A DNA stretch of 59,724 bases, taken from NCBI GenBank assembly GCA_022572465.1, contig JACZVV010000005.1:1-59724 (forward strand), in the 5' to 3' direction. Below, in pieces: positions 45,683-54,833 of the stretch. The position numbers and the translations under genes are program-made. Numbering within the stretch: the first letter of the stretch is position 1; each line of letters starts with the position of its first letter. Under the pieces are notes generated by a model. It did no database searches. It saw nothing but the letters and a program-made list of their open reading frames with translations, and was not told the origin of the DNA. Source of the DNA: Chloroflexota bacterium (GTDB lineage Bacteria > Chloroflexota > Dehalococcoidia > SHYB01).

Positions 45683-46117
45683 TCACTCCATGAGCCGCAA
45701 AGTCTCCAGAACGAGGACCGCTCGCCCGTCGCGACTGACGGTCACCACCACCTTTTCGATGTTGGGATCGTTGAGGACCAGGCCCTCCGCCACGGCGCTG
45801 ACGGCATAGCCTGGTGGCGCCGAAACGGCGGGGTATGTCGCAGGCGGCTGGCGATAGTCCAGGGAAAACAGATACTCCATTTGATTTCGGCCCAGCCTCT
45901 CGGCCGCCGCCTGAGATTCGGCCTTGGAACCAACGTTCAGCGTTGCTGAGAGGCCGGTCAGCGCCGCCGTGCCCACCAGAGTGAAGATAAGCACCGCAAC
46001 GACCGTCTCCGCCATCAACGACCCTCGTTGGCTCGCCCACGTCCGCCGAGCCCAGGCCAACAGCCAGGAACTCCGTGTGTGGAGCGGTATGCGGCGTCCG
46101 GCCTGGGAAATCTGCAT
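45683..46117 (-). CDS. Type IV prepilin-like protein
   Basis: This 144-residue protein has a long basic leader of ~32 residues ending in SQRGSLMAETVVAVLIFTLVG: cleavage after G32, with Glu five residues on. It then has a hydrophobic helix and a short globular part ending LVLETLRLME. This looks like a PilV/GspI-type minor pilin. The start at ATG 46117 has GGAGGG 5 bp upstream; the open frame continues to 46291 but overlaps the major pilin gene and has no similarity there. A prepilin peptidase is needed to process it; none is encoded in this window. Confidence 0.8.
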   Translation of the reverse strand: MQISQAGRRIPLHTRSSWLLAWARRTWASQRGSLMAETVVAVLIFTLVGTAALTGLSATLNVGSKAESQAAAERLGRNQMEYLFSLDYRQPPATYPAVSAPPGYAVSAVAEGLVLNDPNIEKVVVTVSRDGRAVLVLETLRLME

Positions 46118-46241
46118 CGTGGCCCTCCGCTGGGGAAAACGGTCGCTGATCCATCGACCCGCGAAGAGGTCTGGGCCACCCGGAGCCGGGCGGCCCAGAC
46201 CGACGCGTGCGATCAGCAAGCCGGGGAACGTTGCCTGGAAG

Positions 46242-46685
46242 CTAAGTGGTGCATGCCGTCGCGGAGCTGAACTGCTCGGTGACCAAGCCACTCGAGTCCC
46301 AGCAGTAGTAGAAGCTGGTAACCGTGTCCCGTAGATAGCTGGTCAGATCGACCGTGGTGGTATCGGGAAGCGTCACCGCACCGCCACCGGGCAGGGTAGG
46401 CAGTCCGGTGAAGGCCTGGACGGAGGTCCCGAGGGAGGCCAGGTTGTTGGCCGCGATCGTGACGATCCCCGCCTCAGCCAGCATTCCGTCCATCGCGGTC
46501 TGAATGCTTGCCATCTCCGATGCGGTGGCGCCCTCGTTCCCCTTGCCGCTAAACCTTCCCACGTTGGGGATGATTGCCGCGGCCAGGCCTACGATGATCG
46601 CCACGACCACCAGCAGCTCCACCAGCGTGAAGCCCGCCTGACCCCGACGTAGTCCCAGTCCAATACCCTTGTTCTTTTTCTCCAT
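46242..46685 (-). CDS. Major type IV prepilin
   Basis: This 147-residue protein has the classical N-terminus RRGQAGFTLVELLVVVAIIV: cleavage after G18, Phe1 of the mature protein, Glu5, and a long hydrophobic helix. The mature protein is ~129 residues. The globular domain ends with YYCWDSSGLVTEQF and a short C-terminal CTT, giving two Cys that could form the terminal disulfide loop. The start at ATG 46685 follows GGAAAGGAGAGG. Size and sequence fit the main subunit (PilA/GspG type). A 324-bp gap upstream may hold its own promoter, as expected for the most abundant product. Confidence 0.88.
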   Translation of the reverse strand: MEKKNKGIGLGLRRGQAGFTLVELLVVVAIIVGLAAAIIPNVGRFSGKGNEGATASEMASIQTAMDGMLAEAGIVTIAANNLASLGTSVQAFTGLPTLPGGGAVTLPDTTTVDLTSYLRDTVTSFYYCWDSSGLVTEQFSSATACTT

Positions 46686-47009
46686 TGCTTCGCCTCTCCT
46701 TTCCTCTTCCGGCGACACAGGTCGCTTTCGGGCTTGCGATCGCGGACCGGCGCCAACGACGTCTCGTCGTCCGCCCCGGTTTTCAACCACGGTAGCGCTC
46801 CGGAGGGCGCCTGGAATCGTCCAAGAGTCCCATTTCCATGGGAAATTCGTCCTGGGACTTTTTTCCTAGGTGAGTGTCGAAGAACACCCCCAGCCCCGCT
46901 TGGACCCCCGTCGCGAACGGAGAGAACAGGGTCAGACTAGACGCGGGGTGGAGCAGACGCCGGCTGCTGACAAGTAAACGGATTGCCGAGGCGGGCGGCC
47001 GGCAGGCGC
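46686..47009. other. Gap upstream of the major pilin gene
   Basis: This 324-bp gap contains an imperfect hairpin GTCCCA ... TGGGAC near 46826-46859, followed on the plus strand by TTTTTT, which could reduce read-through. No promoter boxes stand out on the minus strand, and I see no gene. Confidence 0.35.
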
Positions 47010-48578
47010 CTAGGGGGACAACGACGAATTTCGTGGGCCGACGGGAGCGTCTGGAGGGGCTTCGAGGGCCACGATGGCTTTGATCTGGAATCGCACCGTC
47101 GTCGGGACGGCCTGGGCCCCGCTGCCGCCCCCGGCCTCCTGTCCCTCGGCCAGGAGAATACGCACGTCGGCGAAGAGTTCTGTCGCCTGGAGTCGAGAGG
47201 CGAAGCTCGAAACGCCGCCGTAGGACGGCGCGGAGCCGGACAAGGTCAAATATTGTTTGTCCATCGTCAGGGTGGAGAGGCGGACATCTGCCAGGTCCGC
47301 CTCCCGGGCCACCGTGTCCATCCGCTCCAGAAGGGTATCCAGCTGAAAGGCCAGCTTCGCCGGGAGGGCCTCCAGCGCTCCGGACAGGATATTCGCAGCC
47401 TGAACACGACTGTCCAGGACGTTCAACCGCCCGCGGGCCAAGCGCTGCAGGCGCGCTTCCAGCCGGAGCTGGGTGACTTCGGCTCTCAGCTCCGCGGCTT
47501 GCGTCTCGATGGTCGCGACCTGCGGAGTGGCCACGTACGCCGCCAACACCAGGGCCGCCAGCAGGCCGAAGACCGCCAGGGGACGGAAGCGCCCGGCGTG
47601 GCGATGGTGCCGCTTCGGCAAGAGATCCACAGGGGGCCAATCGCTGCCCGCGGCGCGGGACCCGGTCTGGGCCTGTGAACCTTCGGCAAGGGCAAGGCCG
47701 ATGTTGGCCGCGTATTCCCAGGCGGGAAAGTCATCGGGGCAGTCCACGGGTGGTGCGAAGGGCCGGACCTCGCGATCCAGGACGGTGGCCAGTCGATCGG
47801 CGTCCAGATGCCCGGTGACAACCACCGGCAGGGCGACCTGTTCACCGCCGTTCAGGCCCTCATAGTAACCAATGACCTGCCCGACGGCCCGGGCGGTAGC
47901 CTCAACCGCCTCGCCGGAGCCGCCTGGGGGGAGCCTGGTTATGTGGATGACCCTGGGCGCCCGCCGGCGGACCACGATAATTTCGGCCCGCGCCGGCGCG
48001 ACGTTGACCAGGAGGGCGTCGGGAAGGCCAGCGGCGCAAGCGAGGGCAGTGGCCCTGGAAAAGAGCGCCCCAGGGACCAGCCCCGCAGCCTTCAGCAGCG
48101 AGACCCGGTCGTCGAGGTCTCGCCGGGACGCCACGATGGCCATCGCCTCCAGGCCTCCCGGTCGCCTACGATACGTCCACGCGGCCTCGACCTCGTGCGA
48201 CGGAAAGGGAATGCTCTCCTGGATCTCGGAGTCCACCACCGGCTCGAGATAGCGCCGCCGTATGATCGGAAGCTCCAGGCACCGCACCAGGGACTGGTGG
48301 GATGGGAGCTCGGCAACCACGCCGGCGCGTCGGTCGCGTAAGCCTTTGGGGGCTTGCCGACGCCACGACTGCGGGCCGTCGTCGCCCGAATCCAGCAGCG
48401 CCGTCGTCCAGGCAACGACCCGTCGTCCACGAAACGCGACGAGCCGAAGACGGCCGTCTTCCACGACGGCCGTCACCACCGTCCTTCGGAATATCGAGAG
48501 ACGAGCTCCAAGGGCCCGGGCGGGCGCGGTGAGCCACCCGTTAGCCAGCGACCGCCTCCATGGAAAATGCAGCATCAT
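47010..48578 (-). CDS. PilM-PilN fusion protein of the pilus inner-membrane platform
   Basis: This 522-residue protein joins two normally separate subunits. Residues ~30-300 are actin-like PilM: VVTAVVEDGRLRLVAFRGR, VDSEIQESIPFPSHEVE, MAIVASRRDLDDRVSLLKAAG and LPVVVTGHLDADRLA. Residues ~331-350 form one membrane helix (PLAVFGLLAALVLAAYVATP) followed by a coiled coil and a small ferredoxin-like domain, the layout of PilN. PilM normally recruits PilN's N-terminal tail from the cytoplasm; here the connection is covalent, as in GspL of type II secretion. Its start overlaps the PilO-like gene's end by four bases (48575-48578). Confidence 0.85.
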   Translation of the reverse strand: MMLHFPWRRSLANGWLTAPARALGARLSIFRRTVVTAVVEDGRLRLVAFRGRRVVAWTTALLDSGDDGPQSWRRQAPKGLRDRRAGVVAELPSHQSLVRCLELPIIRRRYLEPVVDSEIQESIPFPSHEVEAAWTYRRRPGGLEAMAIVASRRDLDDRVSLLKAAGLVPGALFSRATALACAAGLPDALLVNVAPARAEIIVVRRRAPRVIHITRLPPGGSGEAVEATARAVGQVIGYYEGLNGGEQVALPVVVTGHLDADRLATVLDREVRPFAPPVDCPDDFPAWEYAANIGLALAEGSQAQTGSRAAGSDWPPVDLLPKRHHRHAGRFRPLAVFGLLAALVLAAYVATPQVATIETQAAELRAEVTQLRLEARLQRLARGRLNVLDSRVQAANILSGALEALPAKLAFQLDTLLERMDTVAREADLADVRLSTLTMDKQYLTLSGSAPSYGGVSSFASRLQATELFADVRILLAEGQEAGGGSGAQAVPTTVRFQIKAIVALEAPPDAPVGPRNSSLSP

Positions 48579-49183
48579 CCCTTACCGTTTCCGGAGGTCA
48601 GCTCGGGGGAGGAGTAGAACAGCAGCCGGACGGTGGCCACCGGAGTCCCGTCGATGCCCGAAATCCGCAAACCGACGGGCTCCATCACCGACGAGGCTTG
48701 CCGAAACATAGCCAAAAAGCGCGACACCCGATCCGGCCCACCGGTGATCAAGACGGTCACCGGCAAGGCCTGGTAACGGACCCCCTGGTGCGTCGCCAAT
48801 TCCTCGACTCCGAGAGTGATGGAGGCCACGCGGACGCCTGCTTCGACCGCGGCGTCCGAGACCAGGGCGACAACCCATCCGCTCTGTCCGTCCTGGAAAG
48901 CCTCCCTGGCCCGCTCGACACGCCCCTCCTGGACCTCGACGCTCGCGACTCTCACTCCGTCGTCAGGCAAGACCCGTCCCACGCCCCGGTTAAGGAGCCG
49001 GGCTTCGTCGGTCAGCGCGCCGACGTCGGCGGAGGACTCCAGGTAGCGGACGCCCAGAAGCCCGAAATAGCCCAGCAGGCCCAGCGTCACGGCCCCTGCC
49101 AGGGCCACCCAGGCCGGGAGCCGGGATAGCCGGCGGCGTAACTCACCCCATTGCTTCACTTCGGCGTCCCTTTCTAGTTGCAC
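48575..49183 (-). CDS. PilO-like pilus assembly protein
   Basis: This 202-residue protein has a short cytoplasmic N-terminus, one membrane helix (WVALAGAVTLGLLGYFGLLG, ~25-44), a helical segment and a C-terminal alpha/beta domain (GVRYQALPVTVLITGGPDRV and PVATVRLLFYSS). That is the plan of PilO/GspM, which dimerises with PilN at the membrane. The start is GTG 49183 or GTG 49159. It lies between the pilC-like gene and the PilM-PilN fusion, so the order N-O of other species is reversed here. Confidence 0.8.
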   Translation of the reverse strand: MQLERDAEVKQWGELRRRLSRLPAWVALAGAVTLGLLGYFGLLGVRYLESSADVGALTDEARLLNRGVGRVLPDDGVRVASVEVQEGRVERAREAFQDGQSGWVVALVSDAAVEAGVRVASITLGVEELATHQGVRYQALPVTVLITGGPDRVSRFLAMFRQASSVMEPVGLRISGIDGTPVATVRLLFYSSPELTSGNGKG

Positions 49184-49190
49184 AACGTCC

Positions 49191-50399
49191 TCAATCCAAT
49201 GCGCTGAGACTGGAATAGATGGGAACGAACATCGAGAAGGCGATAAATCCGACGATCAGTCCTACGGCCAGGGTCGACGCGGGCTCAAGTATGCCGACGA
49301 AGGTGTCGATGCTCCGCTCGAAATCCTTTTCATATGACTCGGCCGCGTCGTCCATCGTCCGTTGGAGGGAGTTGGTCTCCTCCCCAATCCTGACCAACTC
49401 GACGAACATTCTGGGCAAGACGGGACACCGCACCAGGGCGTCGGTCAAGCCGTGTCCACTGAGGAGACTCTCCTCGGCCTCTATTAGAGCTTCGCGAACA
49501 GCCAGATTCTTGGAACCGCTGATCCCGAGGTTCAGCGCGGTGGCCAGAGGGACTCCCGCCTCCATCAGCATGGCCATGGTCCGGCAGAACCGGGAGAGCT
49601 CGCCGGCCAGGACGAGGGGGCCCAACACCGGGACGCGGGCCAGAGCCCGGTCCAGCCACATGCGGGTCCGGCGGAACCGGCGAGCCGCCAGGGCCAGGCC
49701 GGTCGCGAACCCGACCGCAACGATGATGAAAGGATAGCTCCGATCCAGACCGCCTACCATCGACACGGCCGCCCGGGTCAAGGCGGGCGTCTCCGCGCCC
49801 ATCTGGTCAAAGACGGTCAGCAGCGGAGGCAGAGCGACCGCCATGAGCACTCCGAGGGTAACCACGGACAGCCCCACGATGGCCAGAGGGTACATCATGG
49901 TATGGATGGCCTTTTGCCTCGCCTGGCGCCCCCGCTCCAGCATTTCGGCCATCTGGCCCAGCGCGGGGGCCAGATGGCCGGTGTACTCCCCCACCTCGAC
50001 GACACTGACGAACAGGGCGTCAAAGACGCCGGGATGTTGGGCGAGGGCCTCCGAAAAGCTGGCGCCTTCGTCCAGGCTGGCTCGAACCGACGCCAGCGTC
50101 CGGCGCATGGTTCGGTTCCGGCTCTCCGCCTCCAGCAGCGCTAGGGCCTTGGCAAGGCTGCCACCGCTGCTGAGAATCGTAGCCAGCACCTTGGAGAAAC
50201 GAATCAGCTCGCCGGCCCGCACCTGGAATAGCGATGGAAACAGGTCATCGACGCTGGGGAGCTTCCACGCTGGCCATACCCGCAGCGGCTTGTAGCCCCG
50301 GCTGACGATCTCGGACCGGGCGTCGGACTCATCCCCGGCCTCAAGCCGGCCGCGGACCACTCCATGGTCGACGGTGTATGCCAGATATCGAAAGTGCAT
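49191..50399 (-). CDS. pilC: Type IV pilus/type II secretion platform protein (PilC/GspF)
   Basis: This ~402-residue inner-membrane platform protein has two GspF domains. The first includes RFSKVLATILSSGGSLAKAL and YTGHLAPALGQMAEML; the second has FCRTMAMLMEAGVPLATALN and VRIGEETNSLQRTMDDAAE. Hydrophobic helices follow each domain (MYPLAIVGLSVVTLGVLMAV and the C-terminal STLAVGLIVGFIAFSMFVPI). The start is ATG 50399; TTG 50414, overlapping the stop of the ATPase gene, is an alternative. It should turn in response to the ATPase to extract pilins from the membrane. Confidence 0.93.
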   Translation of the reverse strand: MHFRYLAYTVDHGVVRGRLEAGDESDARSEIVSRGYKPLRVWPAWKLPSVDDLFPSLFQVRAGELIRFSKVLATILSSGGSLAKALALLEAESRNRTMRRTLASVRASLDEGASFSEALAQHPGVFDALFVSVVEVGEYTGHLAPALGQMAEMLERGRQARQKAIHTMMYPLAIVGLSVVTLGVLMAVALPPLLTVFDQMGAETPALTRAAVSMVGGLDRSYPFIIVAVGFATGLALAARRFRRTRMWLDRALARVPVLGPLVLAGELSRFCRTMAMLMEAGVPLATALNLGISGSKNLAVREALIEAEESLLSGHGLTDALVRCPVLPRMFVELVRIGEETNSLQRTMDDAAESYEKDFERSIDTFVGILEPASTLAVGLIVGFIAFSMFVPIYSSLSALD

Positions 50400-50410
50400 G
50401 GCCTGCTCGC

Positions 50411-52108
50411 TCAATCCAGGGTGAACAAGACGCGGATCACCTCATAGGGCGTGGTAATCCCGTCGCGGACTTTCAGCATGCCGTCCCGTTTCAAAGGGGT
50501 CATTCCATCGGCCAGGGCCTGGTCCCACAGGCTGCGCCGCGGTTCGTCCGCCAGGAAACGCTGGCGAACGGCGTCGGTCATGCTCAGGACCTCGAACACG
50601 CCGGTGCGCCCTCGATAGCCGGTCTGGGCGCAGACGTTGCAGCCCGACCCGGTCAGGAACCGTTCTCTCGTTTCGCCAAGCTCATCGGCGTAGGCCTGCT
50701 GCTCGGCGAGCGGGCGAGCGGAAGCGGTCCGGCAGCCGGAGCAGATGACCCGGACCATCCTTTGAGCGACGATGCCGGCCACGGACGAGGCGATGAGGTA
50801 GGGCGGCACGCCCAGGTCCCGAAGCCGCAGCAAGGCCGCGACCGAGTCGTTGGCGTGCAGCGAGGTCAACACCAGATGACCCGTCAGCGCCGCCTGGATG
50901 GCGACGACGGCCGTCTCCTCGTCGCGGATCTCGCCGACCAGGATGACGTCCGGGTCCAGGCGCAGGATGCTGCGCAGCTGGGTGGCAAAGGTGATGCCCG
51001 CGTGGGGATGGACCTGCATCTGATTGGCGTCGGCGATGTGGTACTCCACCGGGTCCTCCAGAGAGACCACGTTCAGCTCGCTGCGGTTCATCCGGAGGGT
51101 AGAGGCATAGAGCGTTGTGCTTTTCCCGCTTCCTGTGGGCCCGCAGACCACGATCATGCCGTTGGGAACGCCAAGCAATCGGCGATATCGCTCGAGGACC
51201 GCCTCGCTCATTCCCAACTGGTCGAGGCCCATCGGCGTGAACTCCTTGTCCAGGAGCCGAAGGACCGCCATCTCGCCGTTGACGGTGCTGGCGACGGCGA
51301 GGCGCACATCGACGTTCCGGCCCTCCACCTCGACGACGAACTGGCCGTCCTGGGCTCGCCGGCGCTCGGCGATATTCATGCCGGCCATGATCTTGAGCCG
51401 CGATATCAAGGGCGGCTGGCTTTCCAGGGGGAGCTGCATCACGTCGTGCAGGATTCCGTCGATACGGAACCGGACCCGAAGATGCCTTTCGGTGGCCTCG
51501 ATATGGATGTCGGAGGCGCGGTCTTGCAGCGCCTGGCGCAGGAGCAGGTCGATGAGCTCGGTAGGTCGCGCGGACCGCAGGGCCGAGGCCGTAAGGCGCC
51601 CGGTGGGACTCCGGTCCAGCGGTGCGGTGGCGGTGGCGTCGGCGAGGCCCGCGCTGAGACGATAGGCGATCTCGATGTGTTCGAGGATATCTTCGGACGT
51701 GGCGACAACGGGCTCGACGGCCACGCCGATTCGTGCCGTCAGGTCGTGCATGGCCCCGAGGTCGGTGGGATCGACCACGGCCACGGTGATACTATCCTCG
51801 TTCCGCTCCACCGGGAGGACGACGTAACTGCGGGCCACATCCTCGGGGACCAAAGCCACCGCCTCCCGGTCGATGGTGCTGTTGCGCAGGCTGACCATGC
51901 TCAGGCCCAGACGCATCGCCGTGATGGCCGCCAGGTCCCTCGACGAGACCAACCCCTCCTGGACCAGGACTTGCCACACCGGGGCCTTGTCTCGCTGGGC
52001 GACTTCGCGAACGCGGGCAGCCTCCTCCTGAGACAGCATCCCCTCTCCGACCAGGAGCTGGGGCAGGGAAAACGGCCGCGACTGGGCGGCTGCGGCCGGC
52101 CGGGTCAT
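50411..52108 (-). CDS. pilB: Type IV pilus/type II secretion assembly ATPase (PilB/GspE)
   Basis: This 565-residue hexameric motor ATPase has an N-terminal MshEN-type domain (LPQLLVGEGMLSQEEAARV), a Walker A motif GPTGSGKSTTLYAS with K329, an Asp box, Walker B in DVILVGEIRDEETA and a His box TSLHANDSVAALLRL. The tetracysteine zinc site typical of assembly (not retraction) ATPases is present as CSGC ... CNVC before RGRTGVFEVL. It therefore drives pilus extension or secretion. No retraction ATPase (pilT) is in the window. Its ATG overlaps the previous gene's stop (ATGA at 52105-52108). Confidence 0.95.
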   Translation of the reverse strand: MTRPAAAAQSRPFSLPQLLVGEGMLSQEEAARVREVAQRDKAPVWQVLVQEGLVSSRDLAAITAMRLGLSMVSLRNSTIDREAVALVPEDVARSYVVLPVERNEDSITVAVVDPTDLGAMHDLTARIGVAVEPVVATSEDILEHIEIAYRLSAGLADATATAPLDRSPTGRLTASALRSARPTELIDLLLRQALQDRASDIHIEATERHLRVRFRIDGILHDVMQLPLESQPPLISRLKIMAGMNIAERRRAQDGQFVVEVEGRNVDVRLAVASTVNGEMAVLRLLDKEFTPMGLDQLGMSEAVLERYRRLLGVPNGMIVVCGPTGSGKSTTLYASTLRMNRSELNVVSLEDPVEYHIADANQMQVHPHAGITFATQLRSILRLDPDVILVGEIRDEETAVVAIQAALTGHLVLTSLHANDSVAALLRLRDLGVPPYLIASSVAGIVAQRMVRVICSGCRTASARPLAEQQAYADELGETRERFLTGSGCNVCAQTGYRGRTGVFEVLSMTDAVRQRFLADEPRRSLWDQALADGMTPLKRDGMLKVRDGITTPYEVIRVLFTLD

Positions 52109-52887
52109 GGCTCCTCTCCCAGATACACGGTCAGCGTGGGCTCATCGGTTGCCGGGCCCGCATCGGCGCTCTCCTCAACCCGCCGCACTCCGTCCAGCGC
52201 CAGCAAGAGCGACTTCATCGGCAGCGGCTCCGCCAGGCTCAGCCACACATCGACGCACTCGTCCCTATCGGAGCCCTGAAGACGCAGCAGGCGGACCTGG
52301 GGCTGCTGAGCGATGGCGTTCAAGAATTGGATCGCGCGGCGAGTCGCCCCATTGGGGTGGACGCTGATGCGCACGATGCCTTCAAACTCGTGGTCCCCCT
52401 CCGCACTCGGGAGAGTCGTCGTCCCGGCCGGGTCCGCCGGCCCGTTCTCCCGGGTCCCGGAAGCTCCAGGCGTCCCGGAGGGAGAGGCAAGCGGCCGCAC
52501 GGTGTCATACGCTTCGCCCTGGGGACGGGCGAGGCCAGGCTCCGCCTCTGCCGCGCCCGCCGACGGAGCGGCCGCTTGCTCGACGCTCGCCACCGCATCG
52601 TCCAGCAGGCGGACCACCTCTTGGCGGACCATGTGGAGAAGCCGTACTTGGAGGCCGGCCATTGCCTGCTGTATCCGATTCGTGCCGGCGTCGAGCTCGG
52701 GGGTGAGGCCGGACGACCGCCGGTCGCCGGATAGCTCCGTCTCCATCCGCCGGTCAAGAAGAGAAGCGACCTGAGCAAGCAGGTGGTCGGCCTCCCGATC
52801 GGGGGCCTCAACCGGGACTTGCCGGTCGATAACCATGGGGCTCGGTGCGACCGCCGAGCCTTGGTGATGGGATGGAACGCTGTTCAT
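52105..52887 (-). CDS. Unrecognised protein at the head of the pilus operon
   Basis: This 260-residue protein starts at ATG 52887 with a weak GGGA site. Residues ~25-105 are helical (DHLLAQVASLLDRRMETELS, LLHMVRQEVVRLLDDAVASV), then a low-complexity Ala/Gly/Pro linker. The C-terminal ~90 residues are an alpha/beta domain (FEGIVRISVHPNGATRRAIQF, VDVWLSLAEPLPMKSLLLAL, LTVYLGEEP). It has no signal or membrane helix. The translational overlap with the motor ATPase gene suggests that it acts with the ATPase. The longer frame to 53373 overlaps the regulator gene in another frame and is not used. Confidence 0.7.
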   Translation of the reverse strand: MNSVPSHHQGSAVAPSPMVIDRQVPVEAPDREADHLLAQVASLLDRRMETELSGDRRSSGLTPELDAGTNRIQQAMAGLQVRLLHMVRQEVVRLLDDAVASVEQAAAPSAGAAEAEPGLARPQGEAYDTVRPLASPSGTPGASGTRENGPADPAGTTTLPSAEGDHEFEGIVRISVHPNGATRRAIQFLNAIAQQPQVRLLRLQGSDRDECVDVWLSLAEPLPMKSLLLALDGVRRVEESADAGPATDEPTLTVYLGEEP

Positions 52888-52922
52888 GGTCCCGGTTGCC
52901 TGACGCCCTCCGGCGGCGTGCC

Positions 52923-53279
52923 CTAAATGGCCAGCCACCCCAGCCGCACGGCGGTCACCACGGCATGAGTCCGATCCATCGCTCGAAGCTTGGTCATGAT
53001 GTAGGTCAAATGGTTTTTGACCGTCCGCTCGGAAATGCATAGGTTGGCCCCGATGGACTTGTTGGAATGGCCTTCCGCTACCAGGGCCAGGACCTCTCGC
53101 TCGCGGTCGGTCAGCCGCTGGACGTCGGGGGGGACGGCGCCGGCACGGCGAGGCCGGATCACCAAATCGCCGTTGATCTGCAAGACGCTGAGGGGATAGT
53201 CCGGGCGGAGATATCCCGGAATCGTCTCCACCTGCAAAGGCGCCAGTCGTCCGGCTCGCTGCACGTCGACGCTTGCCAT
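52923..53279 (-). CDS. LuxR-type DNA-binding protein without receiver domain
   Basis: This 118-residue protein starts at ATG 53279 with AAGGAGG upstream. Residues ~56-118 are a GerE/LuxR four-helix DNA-binding domain (LTDREREVLALVAEGHSNKS, then ISERTVKNHLTYIMTKLRAM). The first 50 residues have no recognisable sensor. It is co-directional with and just upstream of the pilus operon (35 bp before the next gene), so it is probably its own regulator and first gene. A ligand or partner that controls it is not evident. Confidence 0.85.
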   Translation of the reverse strand: MASVDVQRAGRLAPLQVETIPGYLRPDYPLSVLQINGDLVIRPRRAGAVPPDVQRLTDREREVLALVAEGHSNKSIGANLCISERTVKNHLTYIMTKLRAMDRTHAVVTAVRLGWLAI

Positions 53280-53603
53280 CTCGTGACCCTCCTTCAGCGG
53301 GGTTGCCTTCACCCGCGGTCGTGACCCCGATGCCCGTCCTGGGACAGTGCGGCAAGAGCGACCTTGCCTCCACCGAACTGTCCTCGCCCGGCCTACCCCG
53401 CCGGTCCAGCAGCGCATCCCGCCGGCGGGCCAGGTGTATTCGACTGAGATGAAGTGTAGCGCCCGCTGGTGTGGGTTCCGTGTGGGAATGGTGGGGATCT
53501 GATGGGCTGCACCCAAAAGGGGCTGCCGCAGGCGACTGGGCCGACCGATTTCCGTGGGCGTTCCGGCCCCGCCAATCTCTGTTGGGGTTGCGTGGAGGCC
53601 GTC

Positions 53604-53738
53604 ATGGAATTACGTGCCGTCATGATTCGGAACGGCGGCCCGATGCCAGACGATGAGCAGCGCAAGCCGCCCGAGCCTATCCGGCTCCGGCTTGCCGGCC
53701 GCCACGGCCCAGGTGAGATGGATGGATCAGCTGCCTGA
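53604..53738 (+). CDS. Possible small protein upstream of response regulator
   Basis: This 44-residue frame starts at ATG 53604 with GGAGG 5 bp upstream, containing MPDDEQRKPPEPIRLRLAGR. It overlaps the next gene's start by 17 bp in another frame, which would allow coupling. It is basic and shows no family. The good ribosome site is the main support. Confidence 0.33.
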   Translation: MELRAVMIRNGGPMPDDEQRKPPEPIRLRLAGRHGPGEMDGSAA

Positions 53739-54459
53739 TCTCGTCGATCGCGAAGGCTTCGGCATCACCATTCTGGTGGTGGACCGGGAGGCCTCCTGGA
53801 AGCGCCGCCTTGGCGAGAGCTGCCTGAACGCGGGCTATCACCTGCTCGCCGCCTCCGACGGGCTCGAGGGGCTGCGCATGTTTTTCGAACACCGCCCGGA
53901 TCTGGTGATCACCGACGTCCGGGTGCCAGGCCTCGACGGATTCGAGCTGGTGAGCCGGATACGGGAGGTATCCCAGATCCCGATCATCGTCTGCAGCGCC
54001 CTGGACAAGGAAGAAGAAAAGGTCCATGGCCTGCGTCTGGGCGCGGACGACTACGTGGTCAAGCCCACCGGGATGCGCGAGCTGCTCGCTCGAGTGGAGG
54101 CTGCGCTCAGGCGCGCCCGGGTCCCGGCGACGGAAGTGAAACACGTGTACGCCGATGGCGTCCTGACCATCGACTTCGACCGGCAGGAGGTCCTGATCAA
54201 GGGCGACAACGTGAACCTGACTCCCACGGAGTTCAAGCTCCTGGTCTATCTGGTCCAGCGGTCGGGCAAGGTGGTGTCGGCCCGGGGGCTGCTGGACGGT
54301 GTCTGGGGCTCACCCCATTACACGGAAGACCTTGTCAAATGGCACATCGCCAACCTCCGGCGAGTCATCGAGGCAGAGCCCCGCAATCCTCGACTCATCA
54401 TCACGGTCTGGGGCCGCGGATACCGGTACGAAAAGCCGTCGATCGCTTCGCTCGGCTGA
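53722..54459 (+). CDS. OmpR-family response regulator
   Basis: This 245-residue two-domain regulator has an N-terminal receiver with phosphoacceptor D65 (LVITDVRVPG) and K114 (VVKPTG); the acidic pocket has D21 but an Arg next to it (VVDREAS), an unusual change. Residues ~148-243 are a winged-helix DNA-binding domain (VNLTPTEFKLLVYLVQRSGK, WGRGYRYE). The start at ATG 53722 follows AGGTGA. It diverges from the LuxR-type gene and pilus operon and could control them. No sensor kinase gene is adjacent, so it is an orphan regulator here. Confidence 0.92.
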   Translation: MDQLPDLVDREGFGITILVVDREASWKRRLGESCLNAGYHLLAASDGLEGLRMFFEHRPDLVITDVRVPGLDGFELVSRIREVSQIPIIVCSALDKEEEKVHGLRLGADDYVVKPTGMRELLARVEAALRRARVPATEVKHVYADGVLTIDFDRQEVLIKGDNVNLTPTEFKLLVYLVQRSGKVVSARGLLDGVWGSPHYTEDLVKWHIANLRRVIEAEPRNPRLIITVWGRGYRYEKPSIASLG

Positions 54460-54833
54460 CCGCCTTCCCTGTGCTCGACGGATCTCTTCGCTCCGGACGT
54501 GACGCCCCTGCTCAAAGAGGCATCCGCCTGGCGCGATGACCGGTGTCCAGGGACAGCACCGTGCGAATCACGGGCGGTTTACACGCTTCCATCATTGCCG
54601 CGGCCGAGGATGACGACCTGGAAAACCGCTTCAAGAATCTTGGCGGGACGGAGCGTTATGTTAAGAGCTCCAACGGGATGTCGATGGTGCAGGGAGAGAT
54701 CGAGCCGTCGAGGCGCCGTTACCGTTCTGGGAGCGATTGCGGCGCCGTCTCGCCGTTCCAGGGTCTGTGAATTTGCCGAAGGCGGGCCGGGACGTTCGGC
54801 AAACGGCGCAAACTTGGGGCAGCGGTACGGTCG
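54460..54833. other. Intergenic region with an unproven small frame
   Basis: This 374 bp lies between the convergent OmpR-type regulator and the His-rich protein gene. A 75-residue frame from GTG 54543 (VSRDSTVRITGGLHASII, then RFKNLGGTERYVKSSNGMSM) has a partly protein-like composition but no ribosome site. I do not call it. Confidence 0.35.

Noticed and set aside
50378-52279. 633-residue open frame on the plus strand opposite the pilB-like gene
   Set aside because: It is exactly antisense to a gene with all ATPase motifs. Its composition is that of a GC-rich shadow frame and it has no recognisable domain.
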